From Ruminococcus sp. (GTDB taxonomy: Bacteria; Bacillota; Clostridia; Oscillospirales; Ruminococcaceae), in assembly GCA_019420505.1 (NCBI GenBank), contig JAHZHC010000002.1, forward strand, positions 1-64,000: DNA of 64,000 nt, read 5' to 3'. The translations under genes and the position numbers were made by a program. Shown here piece after piece: positions 42,323-51,690 of this stretch. How positions within the stretch are numbered: the stretch's first letter is position 1; the number at the start of each line of letters is the position of its first letter. Under the pieces are notes generated by a model. The model worked only from the letters and a program-made list of their open reading frames with translations. It was not told where the DNA came from and did no database searches.

Positions 42323-43375
42323 TCATATATTTGCATAATAAAATGATCGTATAAAACCTATTAAAATTAATGCAAAATATATAATAACAAATACATTGGT
42401 AAATACCGCTCTGTATCTTTGTCCCGATGAAAGAACACATGGTGGTTCATCTTTTATTTTCAGTTCGCTTATTCTTGTGAAAATAACATAAACCCCTGCA
42501 AGCATAAAGGCGATCATTATTCCATAATAAATCCACATAGGCAAATTGTAAACCTTACTGAAATCAGGATAGCTTGCAAAAAAATTGTTAGCTATGTGAA
42601 TAATAATTGTAGGAATAATGGAATTGCATTTAATTGCAACAAGACCGAATACAATGGCTCCGGCAAAAGCTGAAACTGCCTGAGGTATATTACCGTGCAT
42701 TAATCCGAAAATAAGTGCGGAAGTAAATACTGCAAGCCATTTTCCGAAAGGCTTTAAAAGCGTAAGAATTATCCCGCGATAAATAAACTCCTCAGCAATA
42801 GGCCCTATTATAATTACATACAAAACCTGCACGGCTACAATTAATGCACCGGGCTTTGACAAGGACATATCCGACTGAGGTACGGTTATTCCCATTTCGC
42901 CCATATATACAGTGAAAAATGAAACGATTACCGACACCGCAGAATTAACAGCCATGCATGCAGGAAACCATACAGCAGCTTGTTTAACGTGCTTTTTTTC
43001 AGGCCTCAGCATCTGAGAAAAATTAATCTTCATCGCCAGACAAGCAATCAGCACTGTTATAACAAGACTGAAAAAAACACAAAAGAGATTTCCCAGCATT
43101 GTAAAAAGAGAAGATGAAATTAATTCCCTTTGTCCTTGAAGATAAGCTATTACCTTTTGATAGCTTAAAGTCACGCTGTGATTTTTATAAACATAAACCA
43201 AATAGTAATATACTGTAACCATCAGACTGTTAAGCATGCTATAAATCAAAAGAAGAGATCCAAGCTTTGAGGCATTGATCCATATTGCCCTTTTTTCACG
43301 CTTCCTTGCCTCAAAAAGATCATAATCATATTGATTTTGAAAATTACCGTTATTTATATCATTATAAAACTGCAA
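42323..43375 (-). CDS. CPBP family intramembrane metalloprotease
   Basis: 350 aa with about eight helices. Catalytic motifs of the Abi/CPBP family are present: EEFIYRG (EExxxR), FGLMHGN (FxxxH) and the final HIANN (HxxxN-like). Such proteins process prenylated proteins or bacteriocins in some systems; the target is unknown. The start is TTG at 43375 with GGAGG upstream. It lies 19 bp after metF on the same strand, so it is probably cotranscribed. Confidence 0.9.
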   Translation of the reverse strand: MQFYNDINNGNFQNQYDYDLFEARKREKRAIWINASKLGSLLLIYSMLNSLMVTVYYYLVYVYKNHSVTLSYQKVIAYLQGQRELISSSLFTMLGNLFCVFFSLVITVLIACLAMKINFSQMLRPEKKHVKQAAVWFPACMAVNSAVSVIVSFFTVYMGEMGITVPQSDMSLSKPGALIVAVQVLYVIIIGPIAEEFIYRGIILTLLKPFGKWLAVFTSALIFGLMHGNIPQAVSAFAGAIVFGLVAIKCNSIIPTIIIHIANNFFASYPDFSKVYNLPMWIYYGIMIAFMLAGVYVIFTRISELKIKDEPPCVLSSGQRYRAVFTNVFVIIYFALILIGFIRSFYYANI

Positions 43376-43394
43376 TAGATTACCTCCATAAATA

Positions 43395-44258
43395 CTATCT
43401 CATGGATTCGATGGAATTGAAAATACGCTGAGCAATATAAGGCTTATTCATGGTATAAAGATGAATACCGTCAACTCCATTGGCTATTAGATCTATTATC
43501 TGGTCAATAGCATAGGCGATTCCTGCATCCTCAAGAGCTTTCGGATTATTTTCAAATTTATTAAGAAGCCGTGACATCTTTCTGGGAATAGACGCTCCGC
43601 ACATTGTTGCCATTCTCAGCACCTGACTCTTATTTGTAACTGGCATTATTCCCGCTTCAACAGGTACAGTTATTCCTGCAAGGCGTGCTTTCTCACGAAA
43701 GCTATAAAAATCTTCATTATTGAAAAAAAGCTGGGAAATAAGATGTTCAGCTCCGCAGTCAACTTTATGCTTTAAGTTTAGTATATCCGAAACGGTATCT
43801 TCGCTGTCAGGATGCGTTTCAGGATAACACGCTCCTGAAACATCAAAATCACCCTTGCTCTTTATATATGCAACAAGCTCGTCGGCATGGGCAAAATCAT
43901 CCTTTGGTGGAATGTCAGGATTAATATCTCCCCGCAAAGCAAGGATATTGCTCACCCCGGCATTTTTAAGATTTTCAAGAATAATATCTATATCTGATTT
44001 TGAATTGTTAACACAGGTTAAATGTGCGATAGGAAGAATATTATATTTATTTTTTATTATTGAGCATATTTCACAGGTTGAATTATCTGCAAGATTACCC
44101 CCTGCACCGTATGTAACGCTTATAAAATCAGGTTTTAAATCTTTTAAACCGTCAAGTGTTTCATATATTGTTTCAATTCCTCCCGAATTTTTCTTAGGCG
44201 GAAAAACTTCAAGAGAAAAAACCGGTTTCTTTGCTTCAAAAAGCTTTGACATTTTCAT
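43395..44258 (-). CDS. metF: 5,10-methylenetetrahydrofolate reductase
   Basis: 287-aa FAD-dependent barrel that forms 5-methyltetrahydrofolate for methionine synthesis. Recognised by FSLEVFPPKK (catalytic Glu), FISVTYGAGG, AHLTCVN, NILALRGDIN, SQLFFNNEDFYSF and VEAGIMPVTN. AAAGGA precedes the ATG. No metH is adjacent. Confidence 0.95.
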   Translation of the reverse strand: MKMSKLFEAKKPVFSLEVFPPKKNSGGIETIYETLDGLKDLKPDFISVTYGAGGNLADNSTCEICSIIKNKYNILPIAHLTCVNNSKSDIDIILENLKNAGVSNILALRGDINPDIPPKDDFAHADELVAYIKSKGDFDVSGACYPETHPDSEDTVSDILNLKHKVDCGAEHLISQLFFNNEDFYSFREKARLAGITVPVEAGIMPVTNKSQVLRMATMCGASIPRKMSRLLNKFENNPKALEDAGIAYAIDQIIDLIANGVDGIHLYTMNKPYIAQRIFNSIESMR

Positions 44259-44392
44259 TGCTTATATTCCTTTCTTCTTTATCAAGTTGTTTTAAGCTAT
44301 TATAACACATTCTTTATATAAAATGCAAATGATTTTATGAGTTCTGAATTTGAATAAAAAGTAAATAAAAAATAGCTATTTTATTACAACTA

Positions 44393-44420
44393 TTGCATTT
44401 TATCAAATAAGGAGTATAAT
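44393..44420 (+). promoter_or_regulatory. Promoter of htpG
   Basis: TTGCAT, 16 nt, TATAAT, placing the transcription start at the CIRCE element. Confidence 0.75.
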
Positions 44421-44430
44421 AATCTTTAGA

Positions 44431-44457
44431 TTAGCACTCGTAACGCAAGAGTGCTAA
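44431..44457 (+). promoter_or_regulatory. CIRCE operator (HrcA site) of htpG
   Basis: TTAGCACTC-N9-GAGTGCTAA, a perfect match to the consensus inverted repeat, about 10 bp after the -10 box. HrcA should repress htpG until heat shock. Confidence 0.95.
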
Positions 44458-44484
44458 AACGATAAAAAGAAAGGACGATTTATT

Positions 44485-46368
44485 ATGGAAACAAAACAAT
44501 TTAAAGCCGAGTCAAAAAGACTTTTGGACATGATGATCAATTCTATTTATACTCATAAGGAAATTTTTCTGAGAGAGCTTATTTCTAATGCAAGCGATGC
44601 AATTGATAAGCTTTACTTCAAATCACTTACAGACGCTTCAGTTGGAATCAAACGTGATGAATTTGCGATTGAAATTAAACTTGATAAAGAAAACCGTACA
44701 GTCACAGTTTCAGACAATGGTATAGGCATGACTGAAGAAGATCTTGAAAATAACCTTGGTACAATAGCAAATAGTGGTTCTCTTGCTTTTAAAAAGGATA
44801 ACGACTTAGGCGAAGATGTTGATATTATAGGTCAATTCGGTGTAGGATTCTACTCCACCTTTATGGTAGCAAAGGAAGTTACCGTTTATACAAAAGCCTA
44901 CGGTTCTGACAAGGCATATAAATGGCAGTCCGACGGAGTTGAAGGGTATACAGTTGAGGAATGTGACAAAGATAAAGCCGGCACAGAAATCATACTAAAG
45001 CTGAAAGACAATACTGATGATGAAAACTATGATAAATATCTTGAACAGTACGAAATCCAATCTCTTGTCAAAAAATATTCAGATTACATCCGATTCCCAA
45101 TAAAAATGGAAGTAGAGCATACACATTATGACGATAAGGGCGAAAATCCGAAGGTTCATAAAGAAATCGAAACCCTTAACAGTATGACTCCTATCTGGAA
45201 AAAGAATAAAAATGAACTTAAGGATGAAGATTATAATAACTTTTATAAAGATAAATTTATGGATTTTGAAGATCCTATTGTTCACATCCATTCCAAGAAT
45301 GAGGGAATTGCCACCTATGACGCATTGCTGTATATCCCGTCAAGAGCACCGTTTGATTACTATTCAAAGGATTACGAAAAGGGCTTGCAGCTTTATTCAA
45401 GCGGCGTAATGATCATGGAAAAATGTTCTGACCTGCTTCCTGATTACTTTAGCTTTGTAAGAGGTCTTGTAGACTCAGAAGACTTGTCGCTTAATATTTC
45501 ACGTGAAATGCTTCAGCATGACAGACAGCTTAAAATCATTGCAAAAAACGTTGAAAAGTCCGTTAAAAACGAACTTACCAAGCTGCTGAAAAACGATAGG
45601 GAAAAATACCTCAAGTTCTATGAAACCTTCGGCTTACAGCTAAAATTCGGTATCTATCAGAGCTACGGTGCAGCAAAGGATACACTACAAGAGCTTCTTA
45701 TGTTCCCGTCATCCTTTGACGGAAACAAGGTTACTCTTGATGAATATATTTCAAGAATGAAAGAAGATCAGGACGTAATCTATTATGCATGCGGTGAAAG
45801 TATACCGAGAATTGAAATGCTTCCTCAAATTGAGCTTGTTAAGGATAAAGGCTTTGAAGTTCTGTATTTTACTCAGGATGTTGACGAATTTGCAATTAAA
45901 ATGATGATGGAATACAAGGGCAAAAAATTCAAATCTGTTTCCGACGGTGATTTAAACCTTGAAACCGAGGAGGAAAAAGAAGAAGCGAAGAAAACTTCAG
46001 AAGAAAATCAGGACATGTTCAGATTCATGCAGGAAACTTTGAGCGGTAAGGTCAAAGAAGTAAGACTTTCAACAAAGCTCAAGAGTCACCCTGTTTGTCT
46101 TTCGGCTGAAGGAAACATCACAATAGAAATGGAAAAAGTGCTTAATTCTATGCCTCAGAATGACGGAAATAAGGTCACAGCAGAAAAATGTCTTGAACTC
46201 AATCCCGCACACCCTGTATTTGAAAAACTCAAATCCTTGTTTTCCACAGACAAAGATAAGCTTGCCGAATATACAAAAATCCTTTATTCACAAGCACTTC
46301 TTATTGAGGGAATCTCAATAGAAAATCCTGTAGAGTATGCAAATCTCGTTTGCGGACTTATGATTTAA
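44485..46368 (+). CDS. htpG: Molecular chaperone HtpG (Hsp90)
   Basis: 627 aa. GHKL ATPase motifs: ELISNASDAIDKLYF (catalytic Glu and Asn), VSDNGIGMTEEDL, NLGTIANSG and GQFGVGFYS. The middle domain (LPDYFSFVRGLVDSEDLSLNISREMLQ) and C-terminal dimerisation domain follow, at full family length. AAAGGACG precedes the ATG. Control is by CIRCE/HrcA, unlike Bacillus subtilis htpG, which is not in the HrcA regulon. Confidence 0.97.
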   Translation: METKQFKAESKRLLDMMINSIYTHKEIFLRELISNASDAIDKLYFKSLTDASVGIKRDEFAIEIKLDKENRTVTVSDNGIGMTEEDLENNLGTIANSGSLAFKKDNDLGEDVDIIGQFGVGFYSTFMVAKEVTVYTKAYGSDKAYKWQSDGVEGYTVEECDKDKAGTEIILKLKDNTDDENYDKYLEQYEIQSLVKKYSDYIRFPIKMEVEHTHYDDKGENPKVHKEIETLNSMTPIWKKNKNELKDEDYNNFYKDKFMDFEDPIVHIHSKNEGIATYDALLYIPSRAPFDYYSKDYEKGLQLYSSGVMIMEKCSDLLPDYFSFVRGLVDSEDLSLNISREMLQHDRQLKIIAKNVEKSVKNELTKLLKNDREKYLKFYETFGLQLKFGIYQSYGAAKDTLQELLMFPSSFDGNKVTLDEYISRMKEDQDVIYYACGESIPRIEMLPQIELVKDKGFEVLYFTQDVDEFAIKMMMEYKGKKFKSVSDGDLNLETEEEKEEAKKTSEENQDMFRFMQETLSGKVKEVRLSTKLKSHPVCLSAEGNITIEMEKVLNSMPQNDGNKVTAEKCLELNPAHPVFEKLKSLFSTDKDKLAEYTKILYSQALLIEGISIENPVEYANLVCGLMI

Positions 46369-46373
46369 AAAGC

Positions 46374-46410
46374 AAAGAGCGAACCTTCTATGGCTCGCTC
46401 TTTATTTTTA
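46374..46410. terminator. Terminator between htpG and pduL
   Basis: AAAGAGCGA pairs with TCGCTCTTT, followed by ATTTTTA. Confidence 0.85.
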
Positions 46411-46431
46411 TAATAGTTTAGTAAATCCGAA

Positions 46432-47010
46432 TTAACAGCAAGTTACAATTTCACCCATTTGATCTCTTGAAGCACCCACTGCGTTGGATTCATCTGTATC
46501 AATGTGCATTGCTCTTGCATAATTTTCACTTACACGGCATACTGTATCACATAGAATAGCTGTTCTTTCAGCAGATTCAATTTTAACACAAACAACCTGT
46601 TTATCCTTTACTCCAAGTTCTTCTGCATCAGCAGGGGTGAGGTGAATATGTCTTTTTGCTACAATTACGCCTTCTGAAATTTCCACTTCTCCGCATGGAC
46701 CAACGATTTTACATGCTCCGGAGCCGGCAATATCTCCGGATTCTCTTACAGGAGCAGCAATACCGATTGAACGGGCATCAGTTGCTGAAAGTTCAACCTG
46801 ATCAGCCTTACGGCATGGTCCGAGAATTGAAACATTAGGCAATTCCTTTTTAGGTCCGACAATAGTAACCCTTTCTTCGCAAGCAAATTGTCCCGGCTGA
46901 GAAAGATCTTTTTTATGTGTCAGTTCAGCGCCCTTTCCGAAAAGAATTTCAAGAGTTTCCTGAGTTACGTGAACATGACGTGCCGAGGTTTCAACAATAA
47001 ATTTTGACAT
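46432..47010 (-). CDS. pduL: PduL-type phosphate acyltransferase
   Basis: 192 aa. Two related half-domains each carry zinc-binding His motifs: SARHVHVTQETLEILFG near the N-terminus and VAKRHIHLTPADAEELGV at about 118-135. PduL transfers acetyl or propionyl groups between CoA and phosphate. No microcompartment shell genes lie nearby and there is no obvious N-terminal encapsulation peptide, so it probably serves as the housekeeping phosphotransacetylase. AAAGGAATG precedes the ATG. Confidence 0.92.
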   Translation of the reverse strand: MSKFIVETSARHVHVTQETLEILFGKGAELTHKKDLSQPGQFACEERVTIVGPKKELPNVSILGPCRKADQVELSATDARSIGIAAPVRESGDIAGSGACKIVGPCGEVEISEGVIVAKRHIHLTPADAEELGVKDKQVVCVKIESAERTAILCDTVCRVSENYARAMHIDTDESNAVGASRDQMGEIVTCC

Positions 47011-47137
47011 TTAAAACATTCCTTTCAATAAAGCATGATTCTTGTATAAATATTTTACTACTTTTCTTTTAAAACGTCAATAGAACGTCATCATTTTTAA
47101 TTAATTTATTAACACATTGTAAAAGTTAACAAAGCTA

Positions 47138-47166
47138 TTGACAAAGTTTATTTAACAGTTTAAAAT
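47138..47166 (+). promoter_or_regulatory. Promoter of the mannanase gene
   Basis: TTGACA, 17 nt, TAAAAT, with a ~110-nt AT-rich leader before the ATG. Confidence 0.78.
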
Positions 47167-47283
47167 TAACTTAGGTTATATAATAATTATATAATTTTGT
47201 AAAATTTTTTCTGTTTTTTGTTGCTTCCGACAGTAATTTCTATGCTGTGGACGTAAATAGAATAAAGAAAGGTTGATTTGAAA

Positions 47284-48954
47284 ATGTTTGTTAAAACAAA
47301 AAAAATTTTATCCTTAATTTCAGCTGCTGCAATTGTTATGTCAATTACAGGTTGTGAAAAGTCGGATTCATCTTCAACAGACGAATCATCCAAACCAACA
47401 ACAACAAGAGCCAACATTACAACTGCTCCTGTTGTTGAAACACTTGGAGATTTTGACTTATCTGACGTTGTAATTGAAAACAAAGCCCCGGCTGACTATA
47501 AGGAAACTTTTGAAGCCGAGGACGGAAAGCTTTCAGGTGACGCTATTTCAACCAGCAAAAATTTTCTCGGCAATTTCACCGGAAAAGGCTTTGTATCCCT
47601 TTTCAATGCATCGGATAAAATTGAATTTGATATCAATATTCCGGCTGACGGAAGCTATGATGTAAATCTTGTAAGTGCCGGAGACCAATCCGGTCTAAAC
47701 TGTCAGATTTCGATTGACGGCGCTGCACTTGTAACAGCAAAAATTAATTCTACTGAACTTGCAGACAATGTTGCTGAAAAAGTTCTTCTTACAAAAGGAA
47801 AACATACCATCACTCTTAATCCTAAGGTCGATATGAATGGAATTTACATAGACTCTGTTACATTCACCACAGCTAAAGCTGTTGACCTTGAACAATTCAA
47901 GGTAAGTAAAGAATTGTCAAATAAAAACGCTTCAGAAGAAACAAAGCGTCTTTATAACTTCCTTACAGATGTTTACGGAAAATATACTATTTCAGGTCAG
48001 TATGCTTCTAACAGCCAAGGTAAAGACAGCCGTGAAATAGTACAAATCAAAAAACAACTCGGCGCATCTCCCGCAATTCTCGGTCTTGACCTTATTGAGG
48101 CTTCTCCAAGCCGTATTGCAAAAGGCTCCAGTTCTGCCAGCGGTCAGGTGATTGCTGCACAGGCTATGGACTGGTGGAATAATGAAGGCGGAATTGTCAC
48201 TATATGCTGGCATTGGAATGCTCCGGAACCTTATCTTGAGGCTAACGGCAAGCCGTGGTATCAAGGTTTTAATCAAGACGCAACAACATTCAGCCTTGCA
48301 AAAGCACTTAACGGCGATGACCCTGAAGGCTATGATTACCTTTTGAGAGATATTGACGCTATCGCAGAAGCACTTATTCAGCTTGACGATAACCACGTTC
48401 CGATTCTTTGGAGACCTCTCCACGAAGGCGGCGGAGATCCTCAGTGGAACAACCCTTGGTTCTGGTGGGGTGCATCAGGAGCTGATGCTTATAAACAGCT
48501 TTGGACACTTATGTATGATCGTCTGACCAATTATCATCATATCAATAATCTGATCTGGGTATGGAACGGACAGAATCCTAGCTATTATCCGGGTGATGAG
48601 TATGTTGATATTCTCGGATATGATATTTATCCTGAAGAGCATGACAGTTCATCACAGAAAGAAAAGTATGACTTTACTCAGGATACAACAAAAACAAAGA
48701 AAATTGTTGCTCTTACAGAAAACGGATCAATGTTTGATCCTGACATTGCCTTTAATGACGGTGCTCGTTGGGCATGGTTCTGTACATGGAACGGTGAATT
48801 TGCTCTGAAGGATATGCAGCTCTCAGACCAGTATACTTCATTTGAGCTGTGGAAGAAAATTTACAGCAGTGAAAGAGTTCTGACACTTGAAGAACTTCCT
48901 GATCTCAAGAATTATCCTCTTGATACTGAAAAATTTCTTGCCGAAAATAAATAA
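47284..48954 (+). CDS. Lipoprotein beta-mannanase (GH26) with CBM35-like module
   Basis: About 556 aa. A signal peptide with lipobox (SITGC) is followed by a Ser/Thr linker, a carbohydrate-binding module of CBM35 type (FEAEDGKLSGDA to YIDSVTFTTA, about 78-200), and a GH26 domain. Catalytic residues are visible: acid/base Glu in WRPLHEGGG and nucleophile Glu in ALTENGS; substrate-site WHWNAPEP and WVWNGQNP also fit. It should cleave beta-1,4-mannan at the cell surface. The ATG at 47284 or a TTG 6 bp earlier both fit AAAGG. It is a stand-alone gene with its own promoter and terminator. Confidence 0.92.
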   Translation: MFVKTKKILSLISAAAIVMSITGCEKSDSSSTDESSKPTTTRANITTAPVVETLGDFDLSDVVIENKAPADYKETFEAEDGKLSGDAISTSKNFLGNFTGKGFVSLFNASDKIEFDINIPADGSYDVNLVSAGDQSGLNCQISIDGAALVTAKINSTELADNVAEKVLLTKGKHTITLNPKVDMNGIYIDSVTFTTAKAVDLEQFKVSKELSNKNASEETKRLYNFLTDVYGKYTISGQYASNSQGKDSREIVQIKKQLGASPAILGLDLIEASPSRIAKGSSSASGQVIAAQAMDWWNNEGGIVTICWHWNAPEPYLEANGKPWYQGFNQDATTFSLAKALNGDDPEGYDYLLRDIDAIAEALIQLDDNHVPILWRPLHEGGGDPQWNNPWFWWGASGADAYKQLWTLMYDRLTNYHHINNLIWVWNGQNPSYYPGDEYVDILGYDIYPEEHDSSSQKEKYDFTQDTTKTKKIVALTENGSMFDPDIAFNDGARWAWFCTWNGEFALKDMQLSDQYTSFELWKKIYSSERVLTLEELPDLKNYPLDTEKFLAENK

Positions 48955-48965
48955 TTAGATTTTTT

Positions 48966-49002
48966 ACCGCCTTTTTTGCAAAACAGAAAAGGCGGTATTT
49001 TT
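48966..49002 (+). terminator. Terminator of the mannanase gene
   Basis: ACCGCCTTTT pairs with AAAAGGCGGT, followed by ATTTTTA. Confidence 0.88.
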
Positions 49003-49079
49003 ATGCATTTTTTCTTACAGAAAGGCAAAATACCCATAATTCAACTGAATAATTTGTATAAAAAGTCTTAAAAAACGAC

Positions 49080-49108
49080 TTGAAATTATAGATAAAATAA
49101 TGTATAAT
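49080..49108 (+). promoter_or_regulatory. Promoter of the hydrogenase operon
   Basis: TTGAAA, 17 nt, TATAAT. The leader downstream holds CCGATTT/AAATCGG (49147-49165), a 7-bp stem that could be an operator or RNA hairpin. Confidence 0.72.
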
Positions 49109-49265
49109 AAAATACATGACATATGCAGTTTGGTATATATGATTTCCCGATTTCGGTCAAATCGGAAAATGTCCTGTCGGATAATCGAAAATTCTATTAA
49201 ACCAAGCATTGCAGTTAAGTTTTGAAAATATGATGTAATAACACATACTATGAGGAGGTTATGTT

Positions 49266-49781
49266 ATGACAGAAAAATCCCTTCATGCATTTAAAGGGAC
49301 AATCGTTCAGGAAAGAGAACTGAAAGAAGTTATTGCCAAGCATCATGATCAGCCGGGAGGATTAATGCCGATTTTGCAAGAGGCTCAGGAAATTTACGGA
49401 TATCTTCCTATTGAAGTTCAGACCATGATTGCTGACGGTTTGGGAATATCCCTTTCTGAGGTTTACGGCGTAGCTACTTTCTATTCACAGTTCTCTCTTA
49501 CACCAAAGGGCGAACACCGTGTAAGCGTATGCTTAGGTACTGCTTGCTATGTAAAGGGTTCGGACAAGATTCTTGAAGCTGTTGAAAAAAGATTAGGCAT
49601 CAAGAGCGGAGAATGTACCCCGGACGGCTTATTCTCTATTGAATCATGCCGCTGTGTAGGAGCTTGCGGACTTGCTCCTGTTATGATGGTCGATGAAGAT
49701 GTTTACGGAAAAGTAACTCCCGAACAGGTAGATGCAATTATAGATTCCTACCTTACTAAAAAAGGAGGTGCCAATAAATAA
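49266..49781 (+). CDS. hydC: Electron-bifurcating hydrogenase subunit HydC (NuoE-like)
   Basis: 171 aa with a thioredoxin-like [2Fe-2S] fold. Four Cys ligands lie in SVCLGTACYVKG and ESCRCVGACG. The N-terminal helical part (LMPILQEAQEIYGYLP, SEVYGVATFYSQF) matches the NuoE/24-kDa family. It is the small subunit of the HydABC complex that links NADH and ferredoxin to proton reduction. GAGGAGG precedes the ATG. The stop overlaps the next start (TAATG). Confidence 0.92.
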   Translation: MTEKSLHAFKGTIVQERELKEVIAKHHDQPGGLMPILQEAQEIYGYLPIEVQTMIADGLGISLSEVYGVATFYSQFSLTPKGEHRVSVCLGTACYVKGSDKILEAVEKRLGIKSGECTPDGLFSIESCRCVGACGLAPVMMVDEDVYGKVTPEQVDAIIDSYLTKKGGANK

Positions 49782-51673
49782 TGACTATTGAAGAATTAAA
49801 CAAAATAAAAAAAGCTAAAGAAGATTTAGTCAAAGTCAGAAAAATTGTTGCCGAAGAGGGCGAAAAGCTTGCGAAGAAGACAGGATATCGCAAACAGATC
49901 CTTGTCTGCGGCGGTACAGGCTGTACTTCATCAGGAAGTAAAAAGGTTATTGAGGCTTTAGAAAGTGAACTTGTAAAACAAGGACTTGATAAAGAAGTTC
50001 TCGTTGTAAAAACAGGATGCTTCGGCCTTTGCGCATTAGGACCGATTATGATCGTTTATCCTGAGGGTGCTTTTTATGCACAGGCTACACCTGAAGGCGT
50101 TGTGAGAATTGTAGACGAACATATTAAAAAGGGCAATATTGTTAAAGAACTGCTTTATCAGGAAACTGTACATAAAGACGGCAGCATTATTTCCCTGCAT
50201 GAAACTAATTTCTACAAGAAACAGCTGAGAATTGCTCTCCGTAACTGCGGCGTTATAAATCCTGAGGATATTGAAGAATATATCGCAACCGACGGATATC
50301 AGGCACTTGCTAAAGTCCTTACAAAAATGAAGCCTGATGAAGTTATTCAGGAGCTTCTTGATTCCGGTATCAGAGGAAGAGGCGGCGCAGGCTTCCCAAC
50401 GGGCAGAAAATGGGCGTTTGCAAAAGCATCTAAGGACGACGTTAAATATGTTTGCTGTAATGCTGACGAGGGAGATCCGGGTGCATTTATGGATCGTTCA
50501 ATCCTTGAAGGCGACCCTCATGCCATTATTGAAGCTATGGCTATTGCAGGCTATACTATCGGTGCATCACAGGGTTACATATATGTTCGTGCTGAATATC
50601 CAATCGCTGTTCAGCGTCTTGAAATTGCCCTTAAACAGGCAAGAGAATACGGGCTCTTAGGCGAAAAGATATTGGGTACAGACTTTTCATTTGATATTGA
50701 AATACGTTTGGGTGCAGGAGCTTTTGTATGCGGTGAGGAAACAGCTCTTATGACTTCAATTGAAGGTCACAGAGGAGAACCAAGACCTCGTCCTCCGTTC
50801 CCTGCAGTTAAGGGACTTTTCGGAAAACCAACTGTATTAAACAACGTTGAAACATATTCCAACATCCCTCAGATCATCCGCAAGGGTGCAAAATGGTATT
50901 CCTCAATGGGTACTGAAACTTCAAAGGGTACTAAAGTATTTGCTCTCGGCGGAAAAATCACAAACGTCGGACTTGTTGAAATTCCAATGGGTACTACACT
51001 TCGTGAAATCGTAGAAGAAATCGGCGGAGGAATTCCTAACGGAAAGAAATTCAAGGCTGCACAAACAGGAGGTCCGTCAGGCGGATGTATTCCGGCTTGT
51101 CATATTGATACCCCTATCGACTATGAACACCTGACTGCCTTAGGTTCAATGATGGGATCCGGTGGTCTGATTATCATGGACGAAGATACTTGCATGGTAG
51201 ATATTTCAAAGTTCTATCTTAACTTTACTGTTGACGAATCCTGCGGAAAATGTACTCCTTGCAGAATTGGTACAAGACGTTTGCTTCAGTTCCTTGAAAA
51301 GATTACTTCAGGAAACGGAGAGCCGGAAGATTTAGATAAGATTGAAGAGCTTGCACTTCATATGAAATCGTCATCTCTCTGCGCTTTGGGACAATCGGCT
51401 CCTAACCCTGTTCTTTCAACTATTAAATATTTTAAAGACGAATATATTGAACATATTGTTGACAAGCACTGTCCGGCAGGAGTATGTAAGAGTCTGCTTC
51501 ACTTTGAAATTGATCCCGGACTTTGCAAGGGCTGTACGCTTTGTGCAAGAAACTGCCCTGTTGACGCTATTTCAGGCAGCGTTAAACAGCCACATGTTAT
51601 TGACAAAGATAAATGTATTAAATGCGGTCTTTGTATGAAGAACTGCAAATTCAATGCTATTACAAAGAAGTAG
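49781..51673 (+). CDS. hydB: Electron-bifurcating hydrogenase subunit HydB (NuoF-like)
   Basis: 630 aa. Domains in order: a thioredoxin-like [2Fe-2S] domain (LVCGGTGCTSSG, TGCFGLCALGP), the NuoF core with the NADH site RGRGGAGFPTGRKW and FMN site NADEGDPGAFMDR, GAGAFVCGEETAL, the [4Fe-4S] site SCGKCTPCRIGT, and two C-terminal [4Fe-4S] clusters (CKGCTLCARNCP, CIKCGLCMKNCK). This is the NADH-oxidising, flavin bifurcation subunit. Translationally coupled to hydC. Confidence 0.94.
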   Translation: MTIEELNKIKKAKEDLVKVRKIVAEEGEKLAKKTGYRKQILVCGGTGCTSSGSKKVIEALESELVKQGLDKEVLVVKTGCFGLCALGPIMIVYPEGAFYAQATPEGVVRIVDEHIKKGNIVKELLYQETVHKDGSIISLHETNFYKKQLRIALRNCGVINPEDIEEYIATDGYQALAKVLTKMKPDEVIQELLDSGIRGRGGAGFPTGRKWAFAKASKDDVKYVCCNADEGDPGAFMDRSILEGDPHAIIEAMAIAGYTIGASQGYIYVRAEYPIAVQRLEIALKQAREYGLLGEKILGTDFSFDIEIRLGAGAFVCGEETALMTSIEGHRGEPRPRPPFPAVKGLFGKPTVLNNVETYSNIPQIIRKGAKWYSSMGTETSKGTKVFALGGKITNVGLVEIPMGTTLREIVEEIGGGIPNGKKFKAAQTGGPSGGCIPACHIDTPIDYEHLTALGSMMGSGGLIIMDEDTCMVDISKFYLNFTVDESCGKCTPCRIGTRRLLQFLEKITSGNGEPEDLDKIEELALHMKSSSLCALGQSAPNPVLSTIKYFKDEYIEHIVDKHCPAGVCKSLLHFEIDPGLCKGCTLCARNCPVDAISGSVKQPHVIDKDKCIKCGLCMKNCKFNAITKK

Positions 51674-51690
51674 AGGAGGGTATTATTTAA

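Noticed and set aside
46432..47010. Bacterial microcompartment locus
   Set aside because: PduL is present but no shell proteins or diol/ethanolamine enzymes lie in the window.
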